Below are positions 12,356 through 20,234 of a DNA stretch of 25,811 bases, in pieces. Each line of letters opens with the position of its first letter. Position 1 is the stretch's first letter. Source of the DNA: Spirochaetales bacterium (GTDB lineage Bacteria; Spirochaetota; Spirochaetia; SZUA-6; DRHE01); NCBI GenBank assembly GCA_016930895.1, contig JAFGFV010000531.1, positions 1 to 25,811 on the forward strand. Reading direction: 5' to 3'. The notes beneath the pieces were generated by a model that saw nothing but the letters and a program-made list of their open reading frames with translations, did not search any database and had not been told where the DNA came from. The position numbers and the translations under genes are program-made.

Positions 12356-14574
12356 GACTCGAGACCCTCACTCTGCACAACTTCAAGAGCTATCAGGACG
12401 CGGAGCTAGATCTCTCCAACGTCGCACTGGCTAGCGTGGTAGGGGCGAACGGCTCAGGCAAGAGCAGTCTGCTGGAGGCCGTGGTGTTCGCCCTCACCGG
12501 CGCCCGAGGCCTCCGCAATCTCGACTCCTTCATCCGCCAGGGCGAGGAGGAGTGCCGCGCCTCGCTCACCTTCACCATGGGGGCCGAGCGTTTCCGCATT
12601 ACCCGGACCCGCTCCAGCCGCGGCAGCGGCAAGTCCACGGTGGAACTAGCCCGAGAGGAGAACGACCTCTGGGCGGCCGAGGGCACGGGCGCCCGGGACA
12701 CCGACGCACGGATCGGGGAGATCTTGGCCGTGGACGAGGACATCCTGCTCTTGACCAGCATCGTCGCCCAGGGCGATGCGGGATCCTTCTTCGCCCTTCG
12801 TCCCGCCCAACGCCTGGAGGCCTTCGCGGCCATCCTGAAGCTGGATGAGCAGTACGGCCCCCTGGAGCGCTGCTTCAAGGCCCAGGCGGAGGAGGCCAAG
12901 GCGGGTCTGGAGGAGAACCGCCGCGAGGTAGTGCGGCTGGAGAGCGACCTGGCCACGCTCAACTCAAGAGAGGGGGACCTGGCGGACGATCAGCAACGCC
13001 TGGATCGGGCGAAGAAGGAGCAAGCGGCCGCCGAGGGGGATCTTGGCCGGGCGCAGGAGAGTGCCGAGGCCGCCAAAGAGGCAGTGCGCGAGGCCGAGGA
13101 AGCCAAGCGGCGCCTGGAGGAGCTCGAACGGCGGCACTCAGGTCTTGCCGGGCGAGAGACCGACCTTCTGAGAGAGAAGGAAAGCCTCCTGCGCAGGGTC
13201 GAGGGCAGGCCGGAGCTTGAACGGACCCTGAAGAGTAGGCCCGACATCGAGGCCCAACTGGCCGCCCTCGCCGAGGCCGAAAGGGCCGATGCCCACGCAA
13301 GGCAGCGCCGGGCGGTGCTGGAGGCCGATCTTCGTGCAAGGACCCAGGCCGTCCAGGAGACGGCCGCCCAGGGCAAGCCCAAGGCGGCCGAGCTGGAACG
13401 GCTGAAGACGAGCGCCACCGACCTGAACGATCGGGTGTGCGTCATTCGGGGAGCAGTAACGCCGGTCTGTGACCGCTGCGGACAGCCCATCGCCGACCAG
13501 GCGCTCACGCGGACGCTCACGCAACTCGAGGGCGAGTTGGAGCAGGTATCAGCCCGCCGGGATGCGCTCGGCGAAGAGGTCGAGTCTCTCCGGGCCAAAC
13601 TGGCCGCTCAGAAGGCCGAGGCCGAGAAGACTAAGGACGAGATAGCGACTCTGCCGCCGCTCACCTACGACCCGGCCGAGGAGAAGCGTCTCGCCGCCGG
13701 CCTCGAACAACTGAACGAGATCCCGGCCAAGCTGGCCGAGATCTTTGTGTGCGAGGAACGGCTGGCGGCCGTGGCCGGCGAGCTCGAGACGGTGAAGCGC
13801 GATCTGGCCGATCCGGAGTTGGTCACCGGCCTCCGAGAGGCCCGGGACCGGTCCGCCGAGGCGGACGAAACGGCCCGCACCTGGATCGCGGCCGGCCTGG
13901 AAGTGCAGAAGGCCCAGGGTTGCATCGACGTGCTCGCCCGGGAGATCTCTGAGCTGGAGAAGACGATCGCCCGCCACCAGGAAGCCATCCGGATCCTGGG
14001 GCCCAGCCGGGACCAGCTCGCGGCGTGCCAGAGGCGCTGCCGCGAGCTGGAGGAGGCCCAGGCCGACGCCGAGCTCCTGCGCAAGGCGTTTTCCAAGTGG
14101 GGGATCCCAGCGCTCATCGTGGGGAGCGTACTCGCTGCGCTGGAGCGGGAAGTGAACGAGCTCCTCGCCCTGTACGACGGCGGACTCGCGGTGCGCTTCG
14201 AGAGCGAGCGCGAGACCGCCAACGGCACCCGGGACAGCCTGGAGATCCTGGTCTACGACGGCCGGGACTGGAGACCCTACGAGACCTTCTCCGGTGGAGA
14301 GAAGTACCGGGTGGCCTCGGCCATGCGCCTCGGCCTCGCCCTGCTACTCGCCCACCGGTCGGGCGCCCGGGTGGAGACGCTCATCGTCGACGAGCCCGAG
14401 GGCCTGGACGTGGAGGGCCGGCAACACCTGGCCCGGATCCTCGAGCACCTGAGCGACCACTTCGGCCTTGTGCTGCTGCTCACACACTACGAAGACCTGA
14501 AAGAGGCCATGCCCTCCCAGATCCTGGTCAGCCGTGACGGAGACGGGCTGTCTCGAGTGGAGGTCATGGCGTGA
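12352..14574 (+). CDS. SbcC/Rad50-like SMC-type ATPase
   Basis: The start is ATG at 12352 with GGAGGAGGG upstream. The N-terminus MRLETLTLHNFKSYQ and Walker A GANGSGKSS (31-39) are typical of SMC/Rad50. Long coiled coils run from about 165 to 345 and 395 to 610. They are split by a zinc hook CDRC (C373, C376) that dimerises the arms. The C-terminal head has the signature FSGGEKYR (646-653), Walker B LIVDEPEGLD with D680 and E681, and a switch histidine in LLLTHYED. At 740 residues it is shorter than E. coli SbcC, as often in phages. It partners the SbcD-like nuclease in DNA-end processing. Confidence 0.9.
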   Translation: MRLETLTLHNFKSYQDAELDLSNVALASVVGANGSGKSSLLEAVVFALTGARGLRNLDSFIRQGEEECRASLTFTMGAERFRITRTRSSRGSGKSTVELAREENDLWAAEGTGARDTDARIGEILAVDEDILLLTSIVAQGDAGSFFALRPAQRLEAFAAILKLDEQYGPLERCFKAQAEEAKAGLEENRREVVRLESDLATLNSREGDLADDQQRLDRAKKEQAAAEGDLGRAQESAEAAKEAVREAEEAKRRLEELERRHSGLAGRETDLLREKESLLRRVEGRPELERTLKSRPDIEAQLAALAEAERADAHARQRRAVLEADLRARTQAVQETAAQGKPKAAELERLKTSATDLNDRVCVIRGAVTPVCDRCGQPIADQALTRTLTQLEGELEQVSARRDALGEEVESLRAKLAAQKAEAEKTKDEIATLPPLTYDPAEEKRLAAGLEQLNEIPAKLAEIFVCEERLAAVAGELETVKRDLADPELVTGLREARDRSAEADETARTWIAAGLEVQKAQGCIDVLAREISELEKTIARHQEAIRILGPSRDQLAACQRRCRELEEAQADAELLRKAFSKWGIPALIVGSVLAALEREVNELLALYDGGLAVRFESERETANGTRDSLEILVYDGRDWRPYETFSGGEKYRVASAMRLGLALLLAHRSGARVETLIVDEPEGLDVEGRQHLARILEHLSDHFGLVLLLTHYEDLKEAMPSQILVSRDGDGLSRVEVMA

Positions 14575-14774
14575 ACCTTCCGCCGGACGGAGAGCGCGTC
14601 TCCCTCGAGGAGATGGACAGGATCTTCGGCCCCGACTGGCGTTACCCCTACTGCAGATGGCCGCGGGAGTCGGCCGACTCTCCTGGTTCCGCACGCACCG
14701 GCAAAGACCGAAACCCGAGGTCCGAGACCGATCCGTCGCTCAAGCAACTACGCCTGGAAGAGGAGGCGACGTAA
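14571..14774 (+). CDS. Small hypothetical phage protein, 67 aa
   Basis: A GTGA overlap with the SbcC-like stop gives the start, and the TAA shares a base with the next ATG. The product begins MNLPPDGERVSLEEMDRIFG, includes DWRYPYCRWPRES, and ends in a charged tail. It is soluble with no recognised domain. Support comes from the seamless operon fit. Confidence 0.5.
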   Translation: MNLPPDGERVSLEEMDRIFGPDWRYPYCRWPRESADSPGSARTGKDRNPRSETDPSLKQLRLEEEAT

Positions 14775-15367
14775 TGGACATCACCACCATAACCATGCCG
14801 GCGGAGGAAGCCCAGGCCAAACTGGAGGCCTACCAGAGGGCCCTCAGGCGACGGGCCGACCAGGAGTACGAGGCCATCGCCGCCGGATATGAAGCCCTGG
14901 CTGCCGGCACACCGCTCATCAACCTGACCGAGGCCATGCGCGCCGGCGGGTTCGACGAACAGGCCCGACCCAGACTGGCCATCGCCCGGGCCGATCGGCG
15001 CCAGGTGGAGTTCAGCTGGCGCTGGAACTCAAGCCGCGGTGTCTTCGACACCCGAAGGACCAATCACTTCTCCCCCTCGCTGGCCCTCGAGATCGATTTC
15101 CCGGACCGACCCGAGCGACCTCGGTATCCACGCGGCTACGCTCTCGTGCCCTTAGTGCCGGCGGATCTAGGGATTCCGGTCCTCGACATGCGGCGCCTTT
15201 TCGTCCTTTGGGAGGTAGAGCAGTGGTCGGACCGGAGTCTCCTTGCCGTCCCGGACCGGGATCCATATCTGCTCGAGCACCTGGGCGGAGATCTCTACGC
15301 GGTGGTGGCCGGGTGGGAACTCACTGAGCTCGAGCGGGCCGTGATGGCTGGGAGGGCTACCGCCTGA
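14774..15367 (+). CDS. Hypothetical phage protein, 197 aa
   Basis: GAGGAGG precedes the ATG at 14774, which shares one base with the upstream stop. Residues 1-60 are helical (AEEAQAKLEAYQRALRRRAD), followed by a strand-rich half with RYPRGYALVPLVPADLG, RRLFVLWEVEQW and a terminal LTELERAVMAG helix. It resembles no family I can name. Codon use matches the phage backbone. Confidence 0.6.
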   Translation: MDITTITMPAEEAQAKLEAYQRALRRRADQEYEAIAAGYEALAAGTPLINLTEAMRAGGFDEQARPRLAIARADRRQVEFSWRWNSSRGVFDTRRTNHFSPSLALEIDFPDRPERPRYPRGYALVPLVPADLGIPVLDMRRLFVLWEVEQWSDRSLLAVPDRDPYLLEHLGGDLYAVVAGWELTELERAVMAGRATA

Positions 15368-15413
15368 GTGACCCCGGATCTGCAGGGGACTGATGAGTCT
15401 ACGAGGAGGAGCC

Positions 15414-16019
15414 GTGTCCAAACGCGAAGACCCGACCTCAACCGCTGCCACGGCCCTGGCTGAGCCCGAGACCGGCCCCACGGATCTCTGGCTCATGCCG
15501 CACCAGGATCGGGATCCCTACCCGGTCCCCCGTGAGGATGCCTTCAAGGACGAGGAGGGGGAGCAACTCGACTTCATCGGGGGCGCCGATCTCGGGGCTT
15601 GTGCATACCGACTGATCGACAAGCACTCGACCAGGTTCGGCTTCCTAGGGAGCTACACTGTCGTCTTCCGGTGGCGGGCCAAGGGCGGAAAGAACAAGGG
15701 CAAGCCTGTACTCGGCCGGTGCCAGAAGACCGCCGGTCTACTCAAGGACTTCTCCAAAGCGGACTTCGTGATCTGGGCGGCGGCCGATCATTGCCAGGCC
15801 GCCAACATGACCTTCAGGGACATGGAAGCCCTGGTCTTCCACGAGCTCTGCCACGCCGGCGCATCCGAAGACGACCAAGCGCGGGTGGAGCCCCACGACT
15901 TCGAGGGGTTCGTGTTCGAACTTCAGGAGTACGGAGCCTGGACCCGGGATCTCCGCTGGGCGGCGGAGGCCTTCCGGCAGCCCACGCTCTTCGAGGAGGC
16001 CGCCGGTGCTCAAGGCTAA
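15414..16019 (+). CDS. Putative phage metallopeptidase (HELCH zinc motif)
   Basis: GTG at 15414 has GAGGAGGA before it, better than the upstream ATG at 15393. Residues 141-148 read VFHELCHA, an HExxH zinc motif (H143, E144, H147). PHDFEGFVFELQEYG follows at 160-174, where E164 could be the third ligand. An N-terminal core includes KADFVIWAAADHC (115-127). This arrangement, with length near 200, fits the putative phage metallopeptidase family. Substrate is unknown; related proteins occur in phage early or accessory regions. The gene overlaps its successor by 14 bases. Confidence 0.75.
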   Translation: MSKREDPTSTAATALAEPETGPTDLWLMPHQDRDPYPVPREDAFKDEEGEQLDFIGGADLGACAYRLIDKHSTRFGFLGSYTVVFRWRAKGGKNKGKPVLGRCQKTAGLLKDFSKADFVIWAAADHCQAANMTFRDMEALVFHELCHAGASEDDQARVEPHDFEGFVFELQEYGAWTRDLRWAAEAFRQPTLFEEAAGAQG

Positions 16020-16332
16020 GGTGGCCGGTGATCGCCTCACCATCATCGCCGAGGACAAAGAGGACCAGGAGGATCTCATGCGCTGGGTCGTGGCCATCGG
16101 AGCTGGGGAGTTCCACGCCGCAAACGGCCGGCGGGCCATCGTGGTCGGCACCGCTCAGTTCCTGCTCTCCACGCAGTGGCGAATCGACCTGGATCTCCTG
16201 GCGCCGCCGGTAAGCCTGGAGCTCCAGCCGGCCGACGACGATCACCCCTTCCCCTCGCTGCTCCACCAGGTGCTCTATTCGGCCCGCAGAGCCCTGGGGC
16301 GGTTCTTCGATTCGGCCGGAGGGTGCACATGA
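16006..16332 (+). CDS. Hypothetical phage protein, 108 aa
   Basis: A GTG start lies inside the end of the metallopeptidase gene, with GAGGAGG about 12 bases upstream. The product (LKAKVAGDRLTIIAEDKEDQ...) alternates strands and helices, with AIVVGTAQFLLSTQWRIDLD in the centre. No family recognised. The stop overlaps the next gene as ATGA. Confidence 0.55.
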   Translation: MLKAKVAGDRLTIIAEDKEDQEDLMRWVVAIGAGEFHAANGRRAIVVGTAQFLLSTQWRIDLDLLAPPVSLELQPADDDHPFPSLLHQVLYSARRALGRFFDSAGGCT

Positions 16333-16703
16333 GCGACGAGATCACAAGCGCGGGGCAATACCGCAGGCGTCCGGCCCCCAAAGAGAGGAAGAAACTCACC
16401 CCGGAGACGGCCCTCAAGAGGGCCTGCATAGCCTACCTGGAGCTGCAAGGCTGGCTTACCAAGCCCTGGTTCCAGCAGGGCATCGTGCCCCAGAACTGTC
16501 GGGGCATGCCCGACCGGATCGCCATAAAGAACGGCCGGCACGTGTGGCTGGAGTTCAAGGCCCCGGGCAAGGACCTCAGGCCCGATCAAAGGCTGCGCAA
16601 AGCCGAGCTGGAGGCGGCCGGTGCCATGGTGCTCGTGGTGCATCGGCTGGAGGATCTCTACGTGCTGGGTGAGGAGCGACAGCTGCTCCTGGGAGGGCGG
16701 TGA
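16329..16703 (+). CDS. VRR-NUC domain nuclease, 124 aa
   Basis: Residues 24-100 match stand-alone phage VRR-NUC nucleases: LTPETALKRACIAYLELQGW, then CRGMPDRIAIKNGRHVWLEF and KAPGKDLRPDQRLR. The catalytic PD-(D/E)xK set is D62, E75 and K77, with Q87 as in the family. It is a Holliday-junction or structure-specific nuclease family frequent in phage replication modules. The ATGA overlap with the previous gene fixes the start. It acts in DNA processing alongside the replication initiator two genes downstream. Confidence 0.9.
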   Translation: MSDEITSAGQYRRRPAPKERKKLTPETALKRACIAYLELQGWLTKPWFQQGIVPQNCRGMPDRIAIKNGRHVWLEFKAPGKDLRPDQRLRKAELEAAGAMVLVVHRLEDLYVLGEERQLLLGGR

Positions 16704-16945
16704 TGGCCGGCAAGACCCCGTCCACGAGTGTGGTGCTCTACAGCCCCGACGAACTGCTTAGCCGGCCGATCGAACACGCCATCGAGGGCCTGAGTTGCCG
16801 GGAGATTGCCGCCGTGATCGGCTGCAGCCGGACGGCCGCCAACCGTATCTTGCGGGGCGATCGGGACCTCGAGCCGGGAGAGGAACGGCGCCTGCGGGAG
16901 TGGCTGGCTGCTCAGTCGAGCTCACGGTGGAGCACCGATGGCTAG
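16703..16945 (+). CDS. Small helix-turn-helix protein, 80 aa
   Basis: ATG at 16703 shares its first base with the stop of the nuclease gene, and GGAGG lies 6 bases ahead; the GTG at 16700 is too close to it. Residues about 28-50 (GLSCREIAAVIGCSRTAANR then ILRGDRD) form a helix-turn-helix of XRE or Sigma-70-region-4 style. It could regulate early genes or bind DNA with the replication protein. It overlaps the replication gene by 8 bases. Confidence 0.65.
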   Translation: MAGKTPSTSVVLYSPDELLSRPIEHAIEGLSCREIAAVIGCSRTAANRILRGDRDLEPGEERRLREWLAAQSSSRWSTDG

Positions 16946-18086
16946 ACTTCGTAACCGCATCGTCAAGGCCGATTACTGGAGCGACGGCGATCTCCTGCAG
17001 ATGCCTCGGGAGAAACGCGAAACCTATCGTGGGCTTTTCGCGGTGGCCGAGGATTCCGGCTGCCTGGAGGACAACCCCTTCACCTGGAAGCTCCTCCTGT
17101 GGCCCGGTCCGCTCGACGTGGACATCACCGTTGAGCTGCTCGCCCAGTGGCGAGACGACTTCGTAGCCCAGGGAAAACTGGTCCCGTACTGGGTCGAAGG
17201 GCGCCGCTATTTCTTCATAAAGAGCTTTCCAAAACACGAGCATCCGCGAAACCCACAAAAGAACGATTTACCACTTCCACTTTGGATCTCGTGGGTTCCT
17301 CACGGCAAAGATGACCGAAAGGGCTCCTACCAATTCGACGATGAACTTTTGGCTGCATACATCGCTAATCCGGAGGCCGTCATACAACGCTTGAACAAGC
17401 GTCGTACAAAGGTTGTACAAGGCTCCTACAACGCCCCCTGGGTACAACGCCCCCTGCCCTGCCCTGCCCTGCCCTTACCCCCCTACCCCCCTGAACTAAA
17501 AAGGGCTGTGGAAAACCTCCTCCACCTGGCTGCTACCGTGACGAGTCGACGTGGCAGCTGGATACCCAAGACCCCCGACGCAGAGATGTTCGCCGCGCTG
17601 CTTGAACGCTACCCTGCGGTTCAGCTGGAAGCCGAGCTGCAGAAGTTCAAGGCCGCCATGGCCCAGACCGATCGGATTCGATTCGGCCGGCTCTTCTTGC
17701 GGCGGCTCGATCGCGTGGAACCCGACCGACGCCTGGGCAGCGTGCGCAACCCACAGGCGCGGGAGACACGCATCGCGCGCGCCTTGGCGCAGTGGGAGGC
17801 GACCGCGGATCCGTCCATGGCACAGGGCATGTGCCAGCCGGACGAGTGGGAGGAGGTGGTCAGGCGCCGAGGGCTGGCGGAGGAAGAGGGCGAGACTGGG
17901 AAGGGGGCAGTCCCGGCGAAACCGGGAGAGCCGGGGCAGAAGGGCGACCAGGACGCTGAGTGGGCCGGTGTGGACTTCGGGGAGGAGAAACCACCGGGAA
18001 CCCCCTCAAACCCCGACCCCCCGCCTCAAGAACGCGACCGTCCGCCGCCGCGGAAAAAAAGCGCAGCGGCCGCTCGGGGGCCATAG
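16938..18086 (+). CDS. Phage replication initiator / replisome organiser-like protein, 382 aa
   Basis: The N-terminal 115 residues (RNRIVKADYWSDGDLLQMPR, ETYRGLFAVAEDSGCLEDNP, YWVEGRRYFFIKSFPKHEHP) have the form of the winged-helix N-terminal domain of phage replisome organisers. A variable linker encoded by a repeat-rich stretch (17383-17491) follows. Then comes a helical central domain (residues 185-275) with LLERYPAVQLEAELQKFKAA, and a disordered Pro/Lys-rich tail from about 300. Repeats inside the initiator gene, as in lambda O, suggest the origin lies here. The stop precedes the next ribosome binding site by only a few bases. The family label is inferred from fold pattern and context. 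Confidence 0.65.
   Translation: MARLRNRIVKADYWSDGDLLQMPREKRETYRGLFAVAEDSGCLEDNPFTWKLLLWPGPLDVDITVELLAQWRDDFVAQGKLVPYWVEGRRYFFIKSFPKHEHPRNPQKNDLPLPLWISWVPHGKDDRKGSYQFDDELLAAYIANPEAVIQRLNKRRTKVVQGSYNAPWVQRPLPCPALPLPPYPPELKRAVENLLHLAATVTSRRGSWIPKTPDAEMFAALLERYPAVQLEAELQKFKAAMAQTDRIRFGRLFLRRLDRVEPDRRLGSVRNPQARETRIARALAQWEATADPSMAQGMCQPDEWEEVVRRRGLAEEEGETGKGAVPAKPGEPGQKGDQDAEWAGVDFGEEKPPGTPSNPDPPPQERDRPPPRKKSAAAARGP
17383..17474 (+). repeat. Iteron-like repeats inside the replication gene (candidate origin)
   Basis: TACAACGCCCCCTG occurs exactly twice, at 17427-17440 and 17443-17456, one and a half turns apart. TACAACGC also occurs at 17383-17390, GTACAAAGG at 17404-17412 and palindromic TTGTACAA at 17413-17420. 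A run of four CCCTG units follows from 17452, then two TACCCCCC units at 17477-17492. Just upstream, 17221-17280 is about 47% GC, lower than the surrounding backbone, and could be the unwinding element. Confidence 0.55.
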
Positions 18087-18105
18087 ACCGCGAAAGGAGC
18101 AGCGG

Positions 18106-18819
18106 ATGGGTGGGGAGAGGGTGGTGAGCCGGCTCGTGGACGGGGCCTGGCCGGCGGGGCTGTCGCTCTGCGTGCGCGGGCGGCAGGTGGGCGCTATGAT
18201 CGCATGTGGTCCACTCCAGTTCCGGTTCCGGGGGGTCGTCATGGAAGATCGGAGCCAACAAATCGACTACTGTCTTGAACTCGCTCGGCTGGAAAGCCTT
18301 GTTGTTTCGACACTGGACGTCCTGCTCCGAGACAGCGAGCACAGTCCTGTTCGTGCAAAGCACCTGGTCATGGAGGCGTTGCGGCTTCTGAGAGATCTCC
18401 GCGACAGCTGCGATGTGATGTACGCGCTTGCCAGGATCAAGAAGGAAGAAGAAGAGAGACTAAAGGCGGCTGAGAAGGAGGCGTTCGAGGCAGCCCAGAG
18501 ATCGAGGTGGTGGAAAGCGGCCATAGCTCACATCGGGAGCTTGCTGTTGAGTGTCGCGGTCTTCGTCTTCTTGTTGTGGAGCGAGCCTGGGGTGCTGGTC
18601 TACCTGTCTGTCTTCTTGGTCGGACTTGGAGCCGCGAATCTTACCCAGGGTTTCTTGAGGCCGCCCGAGAGGGGCTGGAGCTTCCTCTGGGGCCAGAACT
18701 GCTGGGCCGGCGCTCTGTACATGGGAATACTCACGTTGGCCTTCGCCTACGTCGCCATCGAGGTGCTCTCGCGCAACGGCGTCGACATGCAACGCGCTAT
18801 CGACCTAATCGGCGGCTAG
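18106..18819 (+). CDS. Membrane protein with coiled coil and three TM helices (moron candidate)
   Basis: ATG at 18106 has AAAGGAG at a good gap and follows the replication gene by 19 bases. An internal ATG at 18241 also has GGGGGG ahead and a near-consensus TATGAT at 18195-18200. From 18241 the protein opens MEDRSQQIDYCLELARLESL, then a charged coiled coil (RIKKEEEERLKAAEKEAFEA, residues 65-85). Three membrane spans follow at roughly 97-113, 117-137 and 154-176. The first 45 codons from 18106 are much more GC-biased than the rest, suggesting an older phage ORF joined to an inserted gene. No family recognised; a membrane-associated exclusion role is only a guess. Confidence 0.6.
   Translation: MGGERVVSRLVDGAWPAGLSLCVRGRQVGAMIACGPLQFRFRGVVMEDRSQQIDYCLELARLESLVVSTLDVLLRDSEHSPVRAKHLVMEALRLLRDLRDSCDVMYALARIKKEEEERLKAAEKEAFEAAQRSRWWKAAIAHIGSLLLSVAVFVFLLWSEPGVLVYLSVFLVGLGAANLTQGFLRPPERGWSFLWGQNCWAGALYMGILTLAFAYVAIEVLSRNGVDMQRAIDLIGG
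18195..18200 (+). promoter_or_regulatory. Possible moron promoter -10 (TATGAT)
   Basis: TATGAT differs from TATAAT by one base and lies 40 bases before the internal ATG at 18241. The -35 position shows no TTGACA-like hexamer. It falls where codon bias changes from backbone-like to cargo-like. Confidence 0.35.
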
Positions 18820-18854
18820 CCGAGTGGGTAACCACAGAGTGGCTGACTAGGTAT

Positions 18855-18900
18855 CGAGTCGGGGGCTCCGACCTCGGCCGGCGGGGGCTTTTGCTATAGT
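18855..18900 (+). promoter_or_regulatory. Hairpin followed by extended -10 promoter TTGCTATAGT
   Basis: CGAGTCGG...CCGAcCTCG at 18855-18876 can fold into an 8-bp stem with one bulge. A GC-rich stretch and CTTTTG come next, and then TGCTATAGT, an extended -10 at 18892-18900. The predicted start is near 18907, about 38 bases before the GTG at 18945. The region may end the upstream transcript and start the next. Confidence 0.45.
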
Positions 18901-18944
18901 TCTGTTTGGACCAGCTACTGCGGTCGGTTAGGGGCGGGTAACCG

Positions 18945-19949
18945 GTGGCGAGGTACTACAGAAAGACCTCCTCTTCGATCGGGCTAGATCTCCTCTATGT
19001 CCAAGAGGCAGACACATATCAGATGGTCTGGCCCGACGGCACAGCGCGGAGCTTCCCGGGCACAATACCCCAAGATGTTGCGGGCACACTGGAGGAGATA
19101 TCCCTTGAGCAGTTCAGGGGAGAGCTTCTGCGCCGACAGTGGGAGAAGCCCACCAGAACCCGGCCCCGCAAGCTAGTCAGGCTCACACCGGGGCGACGGC
19201 TTCTCAGGGTTCTGGGGATTGTTCTTGTACTCATCGCGATCTTCCACTTCGTTGTGGCAGCGATCTCCTGGGACGCCGGGGGGTGGTTCCCGATCCTCAT
19301 CGGCCTCTTCTCAGCAGGCCTGGGCATCTGCCTGTACTCGGGGGTGACACGTCATTCCGCCAAGCAGATCGCCAAGCGTTCGGCTGCGTTTGTCCTGGGT
19401 CTGGCCGTCCTTGTCTTCCTGACTGCTTGCGGGCTGGTTTCGGTCGACTACCTTGGCGGGGGTTCTGGTCTTTCCGCTGACTCCGCGGCCGGGGCCGACA
19501 AGCGGAACGGGTCCACGACCACCACTCAAGCCCTGGCGCTCAGCCAGGAAGCGTGGACGCTGGATGAGCTTCCAGCGATCAACGATTCGCGGAATGCTCT
19601 CATGGAACTCGCCGAGGAGAAACTGGCCCCTTGGTCAGGTCTGGAACCTCCAGGAGAGGAGCACCTCGTCGTCGAAGAACTTGAGGCCCTTCTGGACCAA
19701 GCCGGATCCCTGGAAGGAGGTGCACTCTTGCTTTCCGCTATGTCGTCTAGCCCACTTCCCGAACTCATCGAGACCTGGATTGACGTTCTCGAGGAGTTGG
19801 TCGGAGCCGAGAGAGCTCTAGCTGAAGACTTCAGTGTGGAGAATGCCACCGCCAATGATTTGGCGTGGGAGAAGGAGGGGCGCGCATACGAAAGACTCGT
19901 TGATTACTACAATTCGCACCGACTGCGATTCATCCATCCTAGAGAGTAG
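18945..19949 (+). CDS. Hypothetical three-TM membrane protein with large C-terminal domain, 334 aa
   Basis: GTG start with a weak GGGGCGGG ahead; an extended -10 promoter lies just upstream. Residues 1-80 are cytosolic and basic near the end (KPTRTRPRKLVRLTPGRRLL). Membrane spans lie at 86-108, 113-131 and 147-168; the third ends LVFLTACGLVSVDY, which mimics a lipobox but is internal. A Gly/Ser/Thr-rich linker (170-200) leads to an acidic helical domain (205-320) with LPELIETWIDVLEELVGAER. Codons are less GC-biased than the phage backbone. No family recognised; with the preceding membrane gene it could alter the cell envelope. Confidence 0.65.
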   Translation: MARYYRKTSSSIGLDLLYVQEADTYQMVWPDGTARSFPGTIPQDVAGTLEEISLEQFRGELLRRQWEKPTRTRPRKLVRLTPGRRLLRVLGIVLVLIAIFHFVVAAISWDAGGWFPILIGLFSAGLGICLYSGVTRHSAKQIAKRSAAFVLGLAVLVFLTACGLVSVDYLGGGSGLSADSAAGADKRNGSTTTTQALALSQEAWTLDELPAINDSRNALMELAEEKLAPWSGLEPPGEEHLVVEELEALLDQAGSLEGGALLLSAMSSSPLPELIETWIDVLEELVGAERALAEDFSVENATANDLAWEKEGRAYERLVDYYNSHRLRFIHPRE

Positions 19950-20234
19950 TACCCGTGCCACTGCGCGGCGGAAATGGTCGTCCATCACGGGAGCGAGACG
20001 GCTCCCGTAAGGATCTGACGGAGGTGAAGTGTTGTTAGACCTCCTCAGCACCGAGCCCAATCCGCCGCTCCCAAGCTCGGCCACTAGGGGCCACCGCCAT
20101 GTGACATCCCTCGAATTGGGTCACAACACGGTGGCCCATGGGCTACAAGGACGGGACGTTTTGCGGTACTGTGGTAGGTGCCGCCGTCGGGTGGCCACAG
20201 TGTGTTTTATGCCGAGGGGGGTCAACAACACCAG
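19950..20234. other. Intergenic region with two inverted repeats
   Basis: ACGGGAGC at 19987-19994 pairs exactly with GCTCCCGT at 20001-20008 around a 6-base loop, about 40 bases after a stop codon; it lacks a T-run. A larger dyad spans 20088-20137: GGGCCACCG with CGGTGGCCC as outer arms and TGTGAC with GTCACA as inner arms, all centred at about 20112. An 82-codon open frame from GTG 20029 has GGAGG ahead, but its composition looks non-coding. Confidence 0.5.

Noticed and set aside
17452..17492. CCCTG and TACCCCCC tandem units considered as a CRISPR-like or slippage array
   Set aside because: The units are 5-8 bases with no spacers and encode an in-frame proline-rich linker; they are better read as part of the origin-like repeat region.
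19479..19499. Possible lipoprotein signal (LTAC) in the 334-aa membrane protein
   Set aside because: The Cys is at residue 162 after two other membrane spans, so it is not an N-terminal lipobox.
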